A DNA stretch of 64,000 bases from Symsagittifera roscoffensis (taxonomy: Eukaryota; Xenacoelomorpha; Acoela; Convolutidae): the NCBI RefSeq assembly GCF_963678635.1, contig NC_087062.1, positions 46,709,758-46,773,757 of the forward strand, in the 5' to 3' direction. A program made the translations under genes and the position numbers. Below, piece by piece: positions 35,640 through 46,673 of the stretch (position 1 is the stretch's first letter; each line of letters starts with the position of its first letter). The notes beneath the pieces were generated by a model that made no database searches, was not told the DNA's origin, and saw only the letters and a program-made list of their open reading frames with translations.

Positions 35640-36085
35640 TCAGATGTCTTCTTTGTTGATTAGATATAGGGTAAAACTTGAGAAAAATAGGGGTTGCTTA
35701 TTTAACCTTTGGAAGAAGGTTAGAGACGTATCACTTAGTTTTGTATATTTGTCTTTGAAATATAATTTACTATTTAAGATGTTTATACTTGGGATATATT
35801 TAGTAATAAATGGTATTCCAACGATATTGTGTTTTATGTCTGTTATGTGGAATACTTGCTTGAAGGGTTCATGTAAAAGTTTGTTTTGTTCCATTGTTCG
35901 AAATGCGATGAGAAAATAATGAATTTTTCCATAGTTTAATAGACTTGTGCCTTGTGCAGTGGCTATTTTACTCAAGGTTTTGGAAGGCGAAAGTGTTGGA
36001 TGGATGTAGAATTTGAATCTCATTCCGGCAGGGATATTACTAATGTTTGATTCTGCGCCAGAATCAAATAAAAAATCTATTTCAA
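35640..36085 (-). pseudogene. Retroviral-type aspartic protease, copy 1
   Basis: In frame before the Met at 36023 is FLFDSGAESNISNIPAG, with the D-S-G-A active-site signature at 36065-36051. The frame continues through LSKIATAQGTSLLNYGK, TMEQNKLLHEPF and HNIVGIPFITKYIPSIN, which resembles the second conserved hydrophobic block of retropepsins. It is the better-preserved of the two protease copies. A linker (35210-35560) with LSLxVYNNSPYKI and CQSTILTEELSINNIT-like sequence follows. Confidence 0.7.
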
Positions 36086-36599
36086 GATCTGGTGATTGAA
36101 AATTTCTGTTTTTCGGGCTTTCTAAGAAGTGGGATTGTCAAGTTGTTTTTTTTTGGTGCTGAGATTTTATTTTATTGTATTTTGGTATATACTGTTCAAA
36201 TTGGAGTTAGTTTTAATTACACGTGGAGTGTATTTTGTTGTTTCTTGAATATTATCTGGTTCTTGAAGATTAGAATTAAAAAATTCATTTTGGTAATAAT
36301 TCGATTCAGTTGAATTCTTATAATTACTTTCTTCTTTAAGCATGTTAATAATGATTTTTTGGTGTACTGCTTGTATTGTTTTGATTTTGCGTGTTAGAAT
36401 ATTGAGAATTATTTCATTATGGTGACAGAGAATAAAATCTTGATCTGTATTGATAGTTGTTTTTTTTTTTGTTTCTAGAATTATCACGAGATCTATTGTT
36501 AGAATATTATTATGATATGGTCTATTGTTGAGTAATTTTGTGATCTATCATTCGAATAATTTCGATTTCTACTATTTGAAGAGTTTCGATTTCGATTAT

Positions 36600-36930
36600 T
36601 CGAAAAACTTCTTGAACGATCATTGGAATAGTATCCAATCCGAGAGTTTGAGTCAATCGTTTCCAATCAGATTGAATTCTATAGGTGAAATTGAAAACCA
36701 TTTTTGGGCTACGCCGTCAAGGGTGGTTTGAATTGATGCGGTGCACCTATGTATCCAATTCTGATGAAGTGGTGTATTTATTGGTTCCGGACCTATGTTT
36801 AAAATTAAATTAAACTTCATTTAGGTAGTCTTCTACTGATTATTCAGGGTCTGTTTCTGTGAACACCATGAGTGTAATATTAGATGTGATAGATGATCCA
36901 CCCATAAGGTACGGATTCATTGTCATTTTT
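36600..36930 (-). pseudogene. Gag (capsid-like) fragment, copy 1
   Basis: Diverged, shortened copy of the gag segment at 33306-34020. It reads NPYLMGGSS, then PEYSVEDYLN-like and HQNWIHR-like stretches in shifted frames. The capsid and zinc-knuckle part is largely deleted. Confidence 0.45.
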
Positions 36931-36934
36931 GGGT

Positions 36935-37100
36935 GAATAGAAAAATCATTGGTTTATGATCTGTGAATAAGACTTTTGGATCTTTTGATCCAAGGATTAG
37001 GAATTCATATTCTGTTAATCTATACATTTTTGCTGTATATTCGCTCATAGGGGTAGAGAGTAAGTTCTCCTTGCGTGAAAAGTCTTGAATTTTCTGATAT
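36935..37100 (-). pseudogene. RNase H fragment, copy 1
   Basis: The frame reads LTEYEFLILGSKDPKVLFTD followed by HKPMIFLFT. The TEYEFLILG..VLFTDHKP pattern is characteristic of the RNase H region of Gypsy-type pol. It then jumps directly into gag-like sequence (MTMNPYLMGGSS), so the rest of pol is missing here. Confidence 0.6.
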
Positions 37101-37645
37101 GAGATTCATTGGTTTGCTAATTTTAATGTTTGCAACAAATCATAAATGTGAATTGCGAAATTAATTCTATTTGCGTGTTTTTGTTTATTAGATTGCCGTA
37201 ATTTAGTTATTGGTCTATATGTTTGATAATCCATATGAGAGTATTTTTGAACAACGGATGGTTTGATTGTTGATTGTAGTGTTGCTTATGGGAAGGGGGT
37301 ATTTTAATTATGTGGTGCTGTGTGTGTTGGGTGAATTGGGGAAATACTTTGTTATTTTATTTTAGGTTTTGTTTCTACTATTTCTTCGTTTACAAAGTGT
37401 GATGAGGTTTGAATATCCTGTTGTGTCCAGATTTCTAGTACCACTAAGGGTTTCCTGTGTGTTTATAAATCTTGAACTTGAACTATTATTACTTGTCCTA
37501 TCATTAAAAATTGTGTTATAATTTAAAGGTGTTACATCAATGGTGAATGGAGTTACTCTTAGGTTACCGCACTTGAAATACCGTTAGGGATGTTGAAAAA
37601 AATGAGACCATTCAGGGTCCCGATTATAAACTGTTTTTTTTTCTG

Positions 37646-38149
37646 CTATATTGTTTCATCGTCTGAAGTTTGAGGTCGAAAACTTTTTCTTGCTGTTGAG
37701 AGTAAGTCTAAATTGAGTACAAAATAGTCTATTATGAACCATGTAACGATTCTTTGTAGATCAACTTCTACTATTTGTGATATTTCATTATCGGTGAGTG
37801 TTTTACGAATTGAATCTAAAAATTGCGAATAAAGGTTGATTTCTTGTTTTACTACTGCATGTAGAGATGTTTGAGGTGGTGATACATTATATAATTCGTT
37901 TGATTCTAATATAAAATTGTAACTTTGAATGATAGAAAAAACATCATTTGTGAAAATGGAGTTTGCTCTTTGTGAGCTTTGATGTTGAATACTCTTGATA
38001 TAATCTATTAAAACTTTTGAGAAATCTAGGTCTATGTCATCTGTTTGTATTCGGTGTGGTGTTTGATTGGTCTGTGGTGGTAAATATTCCGTAATGTGAA
38101 GTGATATTACTGATACCATGTTGATAGTAATCGAGTACTTGTCTTCCAA
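37646..38149 (-). pseudogene. Retroelement ORF fragment, copy 1 of a duplicated block
   Basis: A 167-codon frame with MEDKYSITINMVSVISLHI at its start and SNELYNVSPPQTSLHA, LTDNEISQIVEVDLQRI and STARKSFRPQTSDDETI further on. It is nearly the same as 34807-35175, which shows the internal duplication. The domain is not identified; its place between protease/linker and RNase H suggests pol-linker or gag material. Confidence 0.4.
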
Positions 38150-39976
38150 TTTTTTCAGGAAATTCTTGTTTTCATGGGCTATTTCCTTTTTCGCACAAAT
38201 TTGTTATTAGATTATGGCAAAGTTGTACTTGTCCTCTAGCGATATCGTTTTGTGGGTGAAAGAAAAAGGAAAGAATAAAATCATCGTCAAAATTTTCCTC
38301 GTATTGAATCATTTTTTGTGCTGTAATACGGTTAATGTGTAACTTCCAATATGTCTAATCGGTTGATTCCAATTCTGGAGTCGTACTGGTTTAAGAAAAT
38401 ATGAATTTTTTTATTCCGCGCTTAACTTTTATAGATCATGGTGTTCTAGATTCTTTTTTATTACTATTATTGCCTTCTTTCTTTTTTGTTTTTTCGATAT
38501 AAAATATCTTATATTTTGTCTATGTGGTGTAATTACAAGATCGTATCTTTCGTTTTGAATTAAGCATTTGTGGAGTACTATGGTTTGTTCATTTCCTAAA
38601 CCTAAACTATCTTTTGACGGAGGTGTTAGAATGATGGTTGTAAAATCCAGGGGTTAGGCTTTTAGTCCTTACGAGTTTTGTGAGGTTATCCTGACTTGGG
38701 ACATAAATTGCCGAGTATAGACGGGTTGGAGATAAAGTATATCAATTCGTTCGAATGATGTTGTACTTTCTCGGTGGCTTATGTCAAGAAGGACTAACTT
38801 AATCTTACTTAGGGTTGTGATTTTGTGATCGAGGGTCGGAGAATAGTAAAACAATCCACAACGTTCAGGTATAATTAGATCACAAGTAGATCGTTGTACT
38901 ATTATAAATCTTACTAAGTTTTATGATGTGTTTTAACCTGGGTCAGGTACGAAGAGGGACTCAAGTGAAGGATGAGTAACCAAGTTCTTCACTGTTTATC
39001 TTAATTAGAATGGTTAGTTTTTGAAAAGTTTCTATTAGTCCTGGGTCGTTTATAAGGTTTGGAGAGTGAATCAACGTTTGAGGTCGTTAGACACTTTTAT
39101 CTAGAAGGTTGGGGGAACAAAATTGTTCTGGTTGCTATAAGGGAAGCCTTGAGGATCAAATTATTTTAAATTGAATGAATTGGAATTTAGAATTAATTTA
39201 AAATTTAAAGATCCAAGGATAGCCTTGATGACCTGGTTTAGGGGAAATTTAAGTTATTACAAAGCAAGAATAGTCCTTGTTAATATCTAAGTTTTAAGTT
39301 TAAGTTCAGTAAAACTTTTAAAAAAATTAGAAAGAATTGATTTAAAGATAAACAATTTAAATGATATTAGTTTTTGAATAATTATGGTTATGTTTTAGAC
39401 AATGAAACAAGGATGAGAATGGAACAAATGTGAAAGTGTGAAAAGATTAGGTCCCATAAGAAGCGTGGAACTTTGATATACTTAAATAAAACTAACTTTA
39501 ATTTTATTGCTGACTAATTTTTGTATTTTTTATCAATAAACTTTAACTTCACTTAAGTTTTGAAACTACTGCAGTTTTGATGAAAGGAACGACTCGTGTA
39601 TCTTTTCATCAGTAGTTATTATGCTTATATAATATGGCTATACAACATCAACAAGTATACAGCTTGGAAGTAAATCTTATTGCTCCAAATAATTTTTATT
39701 TCATGTTAGAGAATGAAAATCTACTGCATTGAGAACTTTGAAGAGAAATACTCATTGCAGTTTGCGTTGTTTCACGATTTAGAAGCTTGGTCTGTTGTTC
39801 AGTTTTTGAGCTAGTGTTGTGTTTGTCGTATCGTTTGAAATATTGTAGTAGCCGTATTAAGACGTGGAGACATACTTATCCAGTTGTCTATGCTATCTAT
39901 TATTTTGCAATGTATTTTTTATCTTATTTCTATTTCTAATTAGCTAAATCTGAGTTAGTTAATAGGTCTTGTCCGA
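38150..39976 (-). other. Element leader region, no coding frame seen
   Basis: About 1.8 kb between the 5' LTR and the first recognisable ORF. It holds only short broken frames (for example 38669-38854) with no motif. Confidence 0.5.
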
Positions 39977-39993
39977 GATTTTTGGTCGCACCT
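39977..39993 (-). promoter_or_regulatory. Candidate primer-binding site
   Basis: Two bases after the 5' LTR, in element orientation, is AGGTGCGACCAAAAATC. A tRNA-primed site normally starts TGG. Here the first base would have to be a T-to-A change (TGGTGCGACC expected). The position is right and the match only fair. Confidence 0.35.
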
Positions 39994-39995
39994 GA

Positions 39996-40377
39996 TGAGT
40001 TATTTACCGGGCGAGTTCACTCATTTCAGACAAGGTACATCGTCTGCTCGTCACGCTATCTTATTTTCGACAGGATAGATTCGTGCAACTTCTTAGTCTG
40101 ATACCAATCTTAATCTTACTCTTATATCTCTTAGTCTCAATAGATCTAACGTATACTGGTTTTTGCGAGTTAGATATCAGGAATTATCTCGAAGGAGAAC
40201 ATCTGTCTTCTAAGTTATATTAATTTTGTTCTGGTGCTCAAACTATGAATAGTTTCAGCGTAACAAATAATTGTAAGTGTTAGTTATGGATCATGATTGG
40301 TTAGTTAGAAATATTATATTGAGATAGTTTTATCAATAATATAATTGTTTATAAATACTAGTTTTAAATTGGTTTCA
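39996..40377 (-). repeat. 5' LTR
   Basis: 382-bp partner of the LTR at 22869-23256, with the same TG...CA ends and a TAAC duplication outside. The two copies differ by many substitutions and several small indels, so insertion is not recent. Confidence 0.9.
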
Positions 40378-40489
40378 TAACGTTTCATTTATCTTTAATA
40401 TAAGATCTTCAACTTCGTTACTAATTTTCGTAACTAATTCTTCAGAATACTAGCCTCGTTGTATCGTCATTTTCGTTTCTTTCTTGTTA

Positions 40490-40980
40490 GGAGCTCAGTG
40501 CTGGAATATTTATCGAAGTTGAATAAAAGGCAATTTTCGTTGCTCCAATTGATTAGGTTATCCAAATCTAATGTTAGACTGTTTAAGTCTAATCCGCTAT
40601 GAACTAGTTTTAGATCATCTGCGGGAGATGATTACGTATAGAAGAAAAATAAGTGAGCCGATGACTTACCCTTGAGAAACTCTCGAATGAATATTTCTCC
40701 CAGCATATAGCACTGAATAGATTCTAATTCTTTTCGCTCTTTTAAATAGACAGCCGAGAGTTAAAAGGAATAATTCTTCGGGTATTTCAAGGTGCAAAAG
40801 CTTCTTTAAAAAATTAGTTTTTATTTTGGCCTAACGCTTTTGAAAAATCTATGAGAAGTAAATTCATGTTTTCTGGACAAACAATTTTGTCATATATCTT
40901 CGAAATATTTAAAATCAGTAGAAGAATGATAGATTTTTCAGGCAAGAAGGCAACTTCACTTTTAGTTTCTGCGGTTTGAA
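40490..40980 (-). pseudogene. Decayed non-LTR reverse transcriptase fragment
   Basis: Minus-strand frames, in order, read LLLIDFSKAL (near 40855), RVSQG (near 40685) then a stop, VIGSLIFLLYV, and ADDLKLVHSGLDLNSLT with LDNLINWSNENCLLFNF (40640-40500). These are the VDFSKAFD, GVPQGSVLGPLLF and YADDLKL..L..DL..L..W..N..L.FN motifs of non-LTR RT, damaged by stops and frameshifts. It is not the same copy as elements 1-3. Confidence 0.65.
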
Positions 40981-41397
40981 TTCGTTGCTTTTAGCCCAAG
41001 CTGTTTTCAATTCAGGTGGCGAGCTTCCTTGGTATTCCAGGATATCGTTGTTTTTATTCAAATTCTTTCAAACAGACAGAATTTGGCCTCAACTTCTTTC
41101 TTAATTTTGGTTCTTAAATCGGCAATGGTTTTTTATTGTCCGTTTCCTTTTTAATATCTAAATTCTTAAAACACAACCAAATTACGCCTGGTTTTTAGCT
41201 AATGATGTTAGTTGCGACTCCAGAGCTGTTTTTAGCAGGGAACCAGGTATCACATTGAAAGCAAGGCAGGGACCGTTGCATGCTGAATTACACTCACCGC
41301 ACAATTTTTAGTCGATTGATTGATTTGAGCCATGTTAAGGAGTAAAAATAACCCCCCAAACCGTTAAGGATTTAGAGGCTTAGAATTAAGTACCCAA

Positions 41398-41523
41398 AAA
41401 ATGCCCCTCGTAATCAATTAGAATTTATGGAGGCACCGATTCTGCTGTTGAGTTGACAACGCCCCTCCGTACCGCAGAAGTTTAGAGGCACAAACTTCAA
41501 CAATCTAATTAAAACCAGAAAAT
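41398..41523. repeat. ~60-bp tandem repeats
   Basis: Three adjacent variants of GCCCCTC...GGAGGCAC (41403, 41461 and 41524). The last one starts the 1.74-kb segmental repeat, and the same block is the junction between units at 43269 and 45011. Confidence 0.65.
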
Positions 41524-42606
41524 GCCCCTCCTAGTCAATTAAGATTTTTGGAGGCACAAAAACAGGATTTGACTCAATTTGTTTGTAGATTCTTTTGCTT
41601 TCGTTTGCTTCGACGGCTTATAATTCTTTGTCTTGCTCTTCACCTTCCATTTTTAGTGCTTCTTCTTTCCCAATCTTTCTTTCCTTGGCTTGTTTAAGGC
41701 TTGATCAGTGGGGTCGTTAATTTATCATTTTATCTCCACACACAAACGAAAAAGCTTTAGTTCTAAATCAAATTAAGTGTGAGTTTCGGCTGGATCTTTC
41801 CAGACTGGGTCCATTTTACGTTTTCTACTCAAAATCAGCTTCTTCATTGCGTCAACTAAGGGAATACCAGTCCATTTTAGCTGCTCTGCGATTTTTATGG
41901 TTCCTTCTCATTGAAAATTCTCGTTCTGTTCTAACAACTTCAGGGAAAAAGAAATGGAGGAATCGGAGAAGCTTAGGGATACTACAGGATCGATATCGAT
42001 TACTACGGTAGATTGTTATTGTAATACTCAATATTTCGTGCTAGATTACAATTTCATGGATTCTTCGAAGCCTTCTTTTCTTCAAGAGGTTCTGCAAAAT
42101 CTTCCTTTTGTTTTTCGCTTTTCCGTTGAAGCTTACTCCTGGGATGGTGTAGCTTCTTCCGCATATGTATCTGCGGTCGTAAAACGGAATAAGCTTGAAA
42201 GTATGGTCCAGTGAACTCACGCCAATAATAAACTCAGTCCGGTCTCTGAAAACCCTTGAATCTTCGAGGGCTATCAATCCAGTTACCCGGTCTTTGAATA
42301 CTGCACTAAAACCACAAGGATCAGTCCTATTCCTACTTTGCTCGAGTTCTGCGTCCATGATAGCAAACAATTTCAACGCACTTTGATCAGTGAAGCTACT
42401 TTCTTCTATGCTCCTCTCTTTTTATCAAGCTACATCAGTTATACCAACGAAAAAAATCAGCGCGGCCTATTAAAGAGTCTGAACTACGTTCAACAATTCT
42501 CAGGGAAAAAAATTCATGCTGTGCTAACGAAGCCAAAGAAGGAAAATAATACGAAGAGAAAAGATAGAACGAGAACTTTTTTTCAAAGGGAAATTTTTCA
42601 GTTAGC

Positions 42607-42683
42607 AAACAGAACAGGCCCCGGCCGGATTCAAACCCCATTCTTTCGTTATCCCAAGTATAGGCGTTACCTCTGCAATAAAT
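42607..42683 (-). repeat. tRNA-like (pol III box) segment in copy A
   Basis: The minus strand has GAGGTAACGCC (A-box-like) and, 25 nt on, GGGTTTGAATCC (B-box-like; consensus GGTTCGANNCC), followed by GGCCGGGGCC. The stems do not fold into a proper tRNA. Equivalent segments are at 44349-44425 and 46261-46345. It could be a tRNA-derived SINE remnant. Confidence 0.3.
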
Positions 42684-43057
42684 TTGCAAAATTTACCGCT
42701 GAATTGAATTTAGAAATTTATTGTTCCATAAGATTCAGATCGGAAAATAGTTTGGCTGAATACATCTTTGTTCTGATTTAATAGCAAAATGAATGTTCCG
42801 ATTGGATAAAAAAAAGCTGAACATCCAGAAAGAAGACAGTGCTGCGGGAACTAAGGTGACACACAATAAGCAGACAGAGGTTGATCTTAATCAGGAAAAT
42901 GCCAGTGCTATTAAAAACAAGTCCTGGTCGGTCTCGGACCCGGTCATCCCACGCATTGGGGTTACATGTGCGAAATTTGTGAACGAAGTTTTCAACGAAA
43001 AAATATACAAGTACCCGATAACAAAACCCTTCCAAATCGCAAACGTAAGAAACCTGA

Positions 43058-43268
43058 CAAAATGATTTAAATGACGAGCAGCTACCAATCCGTCTCCTCC
43101 GTTATTACCAGGTCCGCAAAGCACAAGCACATCATTCTATTCACTTTTCTCATCAATGCTTACAGGAACAACTTCCACCCCATATTCGGCCCACACAACT
43201 TGGGCTACACTAAGACCAGCCAATTCCCTCCAGCTGAAAGCTCCAGAAGCGAACAACTCTTTATCAAT
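43058..43268 (-). pseudogene. NAXE exon 1 pseudo-copy A
   Basis: Homologous to 46674-46893. It retains [20 protein letters not shown] but has a 9-bp in-frame deletion (FSWRELAGL instead of [12 protein letters not shown]) and an in-frame TAG (DEKSE then stop). The donor GGTAGG has become GTCAGG. It lies downstream of the real exon 1 in NAXE intron 1, same strand. If spliced in, it would truncate the protein. Confidence 0.9.
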
Positions 43269-44799
43269 GCCCCTCCTTGTCAATTAAGATTTTTGGAGGC
43301 ACAAAAACAGGATTTGACTAATTTTTTTTAGTAGTTTCTTTTGCTTTCGTTTGCTTCGACGGCTTAAAATTCATTGTTTTGCTTTTCACCTTCCATTTGT
43401 GGTGCTTCTTTTTTCCCAATCTTTCTTTCTCTGCTTGTTTTTGGCTTGATCAGTGGGGTCGTTAATTTATCATTTTATCTCCACACAAACGAAAAAGCTT
43501 CAGTTCCGAAACAATTCAAGTGTGAGCTTCGGCTAGATCTTTCCAGACTGGGTCCATTTTACGTTTTCTACTCAAAATCAGCTTCTTCATTGCGTCAACT
43601 AAGGGAATCCCAGTCCATTTTAGCTGCTCTGCGATTTTTATGGTTCCTTCTCATTGAAAATTCTCGTTCTGTTCTAACAACTTCAGGGAAAAAGAAATGG
43701 AGGAATCGGAGAAGCTTAGGGATACTACAGGATCGATATCGATTACTACGCTAGATTGTTATTGTAATACTCAATATTTCGTGCTAGATTACAATTTCAT
43801 GGATTCTTCGAAGCCTTCTTTTCTTCAAGAGGTTCTGCAAAATCTTCCTTTTGTTTTTCGCTTTTCCGTTGAAGCTTACTCCTGGGATGGTGTAGCTTCT
43901 TCCGCATATGTATCTGCGGTCGTAAAACGGAATAAGCTTGAAAGTATGGTCCAGTGAACTCACGCCAATAATAAACTCAGTCCGGTCTCTGAAAACCCTT
44001 GAATCTTCGAGGGCTATCAATCCAGTTACCCGGTCTTTGAATACTGCACTAAAACCACAAGGATCAGTCCTATTCCTACTTTGCTCGAGTTCTGCGTCCA
44101 TGATAGCAAACAATTTCAACGCACTTTGATCAGTGAAGCTACTTTCTTCTATGCTCCTCTCTTTTTATCAAGCTACATCAGTTATACCAACGAAAAAAAT
44201 CAGCGCGGCCTATTAAAGAGTCTGAACTACGTTCAACAATTCTCAGGGAAAAAATTCATGCTGTGCTAACGAAGCCAAAGAAGGAAAATAATACGAAGAG
44301 AAAAGATAGAACGAGAACTTTTTTTCAAAGGGAAATTTTTCAGTTAGCAAACAGAACAGGCCCCGGCCGGATTCAAACCCCATTCTTTCGTTATCCCAAG
44401 TATAGGCGTTACCTCTGCAATAAATTTGCAAAATTTACCGCTGAATTGAATTTAGAAATTTATTGTTCCATAAGATTCAGATCGGAAAATAGTTTGGCTG
44501 AATACATCTTTGTTCTGATTTAATAGCAAAATGAATGTTCCGATTGGATAAAAAAAAGCTGAACATCCAGAAAGAAGACAGTGCTGCGGGAACTAAGGTG
44601 ACACACAATAAGCAGACAGAGGTTGATCTTAATCAGGAAAATGCCAGTGCTATTAAAAACAAGTCCTGGTCGGTCTCGGACCCGGTCATCCCACGCATTG
44701 GGGTTACATGTGCGAAATTTGTGAACGAAGTTTTCAACGAAAAAATATACAAGTACCCGATAACAAAACCCTTCCAAATCGCAAACGTAAGAAACCTGA

Positions 44800-45010
44800 C
44801 AAAATGATTTAAATGACGAGCAGCTACCAATCCGTCTCCTCCGTTATTACCAGGTCCGCAAAGCACAAGCACATTATTCTATTCACTTTTCTCATCAATG
44901 CTTACAGGAACAACTTCCACCCCATATTCGGCCCACACAACTTGGGCTACACTAAGACCAGCCAATTCCCTCCAGCTGAAAGCTCCAGAAGCGAACAACT
45001 CTTTATCAAT
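44800..45010 (-). pseudogene. NAXE exon 1 pseudo-copy B
   Basis: Near-identical to copy A, with the same 9-bp deletion, the same TAG and the same altered donor. These lesions therefore preceded the A/B duplication. Confidence 0.9.
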
Positions 45011-46047
45011 GCCCCTCCTTGTCAATTAAGATTTTTGGAGGCACAAAAACAGGATTTGACTAATTTTTTCTAGTAATTTCTTTTGCTTTCGTTTGCTTCG
45101 ACGGCTTAAAATTCATTGTTTTGCTTTTCACCTTCCATTTGTGGTGCTTCTTTTTTCCCAATCTTTCTTTCTCTGCTTGTTTTTGGCTTGATCAGTGGGG
45201 TCGTTAATTTATCATTTTATCTCCACACAAACGAAAAAGCTTCAGTTCCGAAACAATTCAAGTGTGAGCTTCGGCTAGATCTTTCCAGGCGGCGTCCATT
45301 TTACGTTTTCTACTCAAAATCAGCTTCCTCATTGCGTCAACTAAGGGAATCCCAGTCCTTTTTAGCTGCTCTAGGATGTTTATGGTTCCTTCTCGTTGAA
45401 AATACACTTTTGTAACAACTTTAGGAAAAAAGAAATGGAGTAATCGCAAAGCTTAGGGACACTACAGGGTCGATATCAATTATTAAGGTAGATTGTTATT
45501 GTAATATTATAAATTTCGTGCCAGATTACAATTTTATGGATTCTTCGAAGCCTTCATTTCTTCAAGAGGTTCTGCAAAATCTTCCCTTTTGATTTTCGCT
45601 TTTCCATTGAAGCTTACTCCTGGGATGGTGTAGCTGCTTCCGCAAATGTATCTGCGGTCGATAAACGGAATAAGCTTGAATGTATGGTCCGGTGAACTCA
45701 CGATAACAATCAACGTAATAAACGCAGTCCGGTCTCTCAATAAACCCTTGAATCTTCGAGGGCTATCAATCCAGCTACCCGGTCTTTGAATACTTCACTA
45801 AAACCACATAAAAACACAAGGACCAGTCCTATTCCTACTTTGCTCGAGTTTTGCGTCCATGATCGCAAACAATTTCAACGCACTTTGATCAGTGAAGCTA
45901 CTTTCTTCAATGCTCCTCTCTTTTATCACGCTACATCAGTTACACCAACGAAAAATTCAGCGCGACCTATTAAAGAGTCTGAACTACTTTCACCAACTCT
46001 TAAGAAAAATTCATGCTGTGATATCAAAGCCAAAGAAGGAAAATAAT

Positions 46048-46209
46048 GTCCTTCGTTGCAGAATATCAGAAACGAAATCTTCGGTCCGAATCCTGACTAC
46101 AATGTCCTACAGAAAGAACCCACCAAAGTCCTGAATTATCTTCGCCCACTGGGCAATTATGCCCTTCCAATCTGTGACGGGATCCACAGCAAACAACAAG
46201 GAAAATAAT
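46048..46209. other. 162-bp insertion in copy C flanked by 12-bp direct repeats
   Basis: AAGGAAAATAAT is at 46036-46047 and again at 46198-46209. Copies A and B have it once, with no sequence between. The insert begins GTCCTTCGTTGCAG (acceptor-like) and then stays open in one plus frame as NIRNEIFGPNPDYNVLQKE and VLNYLRPLGNYALPICDG. The source is unknown; it could be an exon-containing gene fragment captured during repair. Confidence 0.6.
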
Positions 46210-46673
46210 ATGAAGAGAAAAAATAGAACGAGAACTTTTTATCAAGTGAAAATTTTTCAGTTAGCAAACAGAACAGGCCCTGGCCGGATTCAAACGCCAT
46301 TCTTTCGTTATCCCAAGTATAGGCGTTACCTCTGCAAAAAATTTGCAAAATTTACCGCTGAATTGAATTTAGAAATTTATTGTTCCATAAGATTCAGATA
46401 GGAAAATAGTTCGGCCGAATACGTCTTTGTTCTGATTTAATAGCAAAATGAAGATGTTCCGACTGGATAAAAAAACTGAATATCCAGAAAAAAAGAGCTA
46501 GCTAGTGCTATAAATAGCCAGTGCTGTAAAAAAACAAGTCCTGGTCGGTCTCGGACCCGGTCAACCCAAGCATTGGGGTTACATGTGCGAATTATGTGAA
46601 CGAAGTTTTCAACGAGAATTATACAAGTACCCGGTAACAAAACCCTTGCAAATCGCAAACGTAAACAACCTAC

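Larger units (their letters stand above)
22865..40381 (-). mobile_element. Ty3/Gypsy-like LTR retrotransposon, 17.5 kb, decayed
   Basis: Two diverged LTRs (22869-23256 and 39996-40377), both TG...CA, are flanked by TAAC at 22865-22868 and TAAC at 40378-40381. That is a 4-bp target duplication, usual for Ty3/Gypsy. Coding pieces on the minus strand fix the orientation: RNase H, gag, zinc knuckle, protease and RT start run from 37 kb down to 31.3 kb, and a third-ORF region lies below the assembly gap. The element is unusually long because an approximately 3.5-kb internal block is tandemly duplicated. Frameshifts and stops are common, and the LTRs differ at many positions, so it is an old, inactive copy. 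It sits in the same orientation as NAXE. Confidence 0.88.
15824..46673 (-). other. NAXE: NAXE intron 1 (about 30.9 kb)
   Basis: Bounded by donor GTAGGT (46673) and acceptor TTTTGCAG (15824). Both are supported by exact phase matching and continuous NAXE homology across the junction. It contains a complete 17.5-kb LTR retrotransposon in the same orientation, two pseudo-copies of exon 1, an apparently nested plus-strand gene (21795-22160) and a zinc-finger ORF. The 200-N gap at 31110 means the true length is unknown. Confidence 0.85.

Noticed and set aside
42041-42376. Conserved 111-codon minus frame (repeated at 43784-44119, broken in copy C) as a real gene
   Set aside because: A/B identity is due to recent duplication. 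The more diverged copy C has lost the frame and no family is recognised.
42607-42683. Functional tRNA gene
   Set aside because: A- and B-box-like motifs are present, but acceptor, anticodon and T stems do not pair properly.
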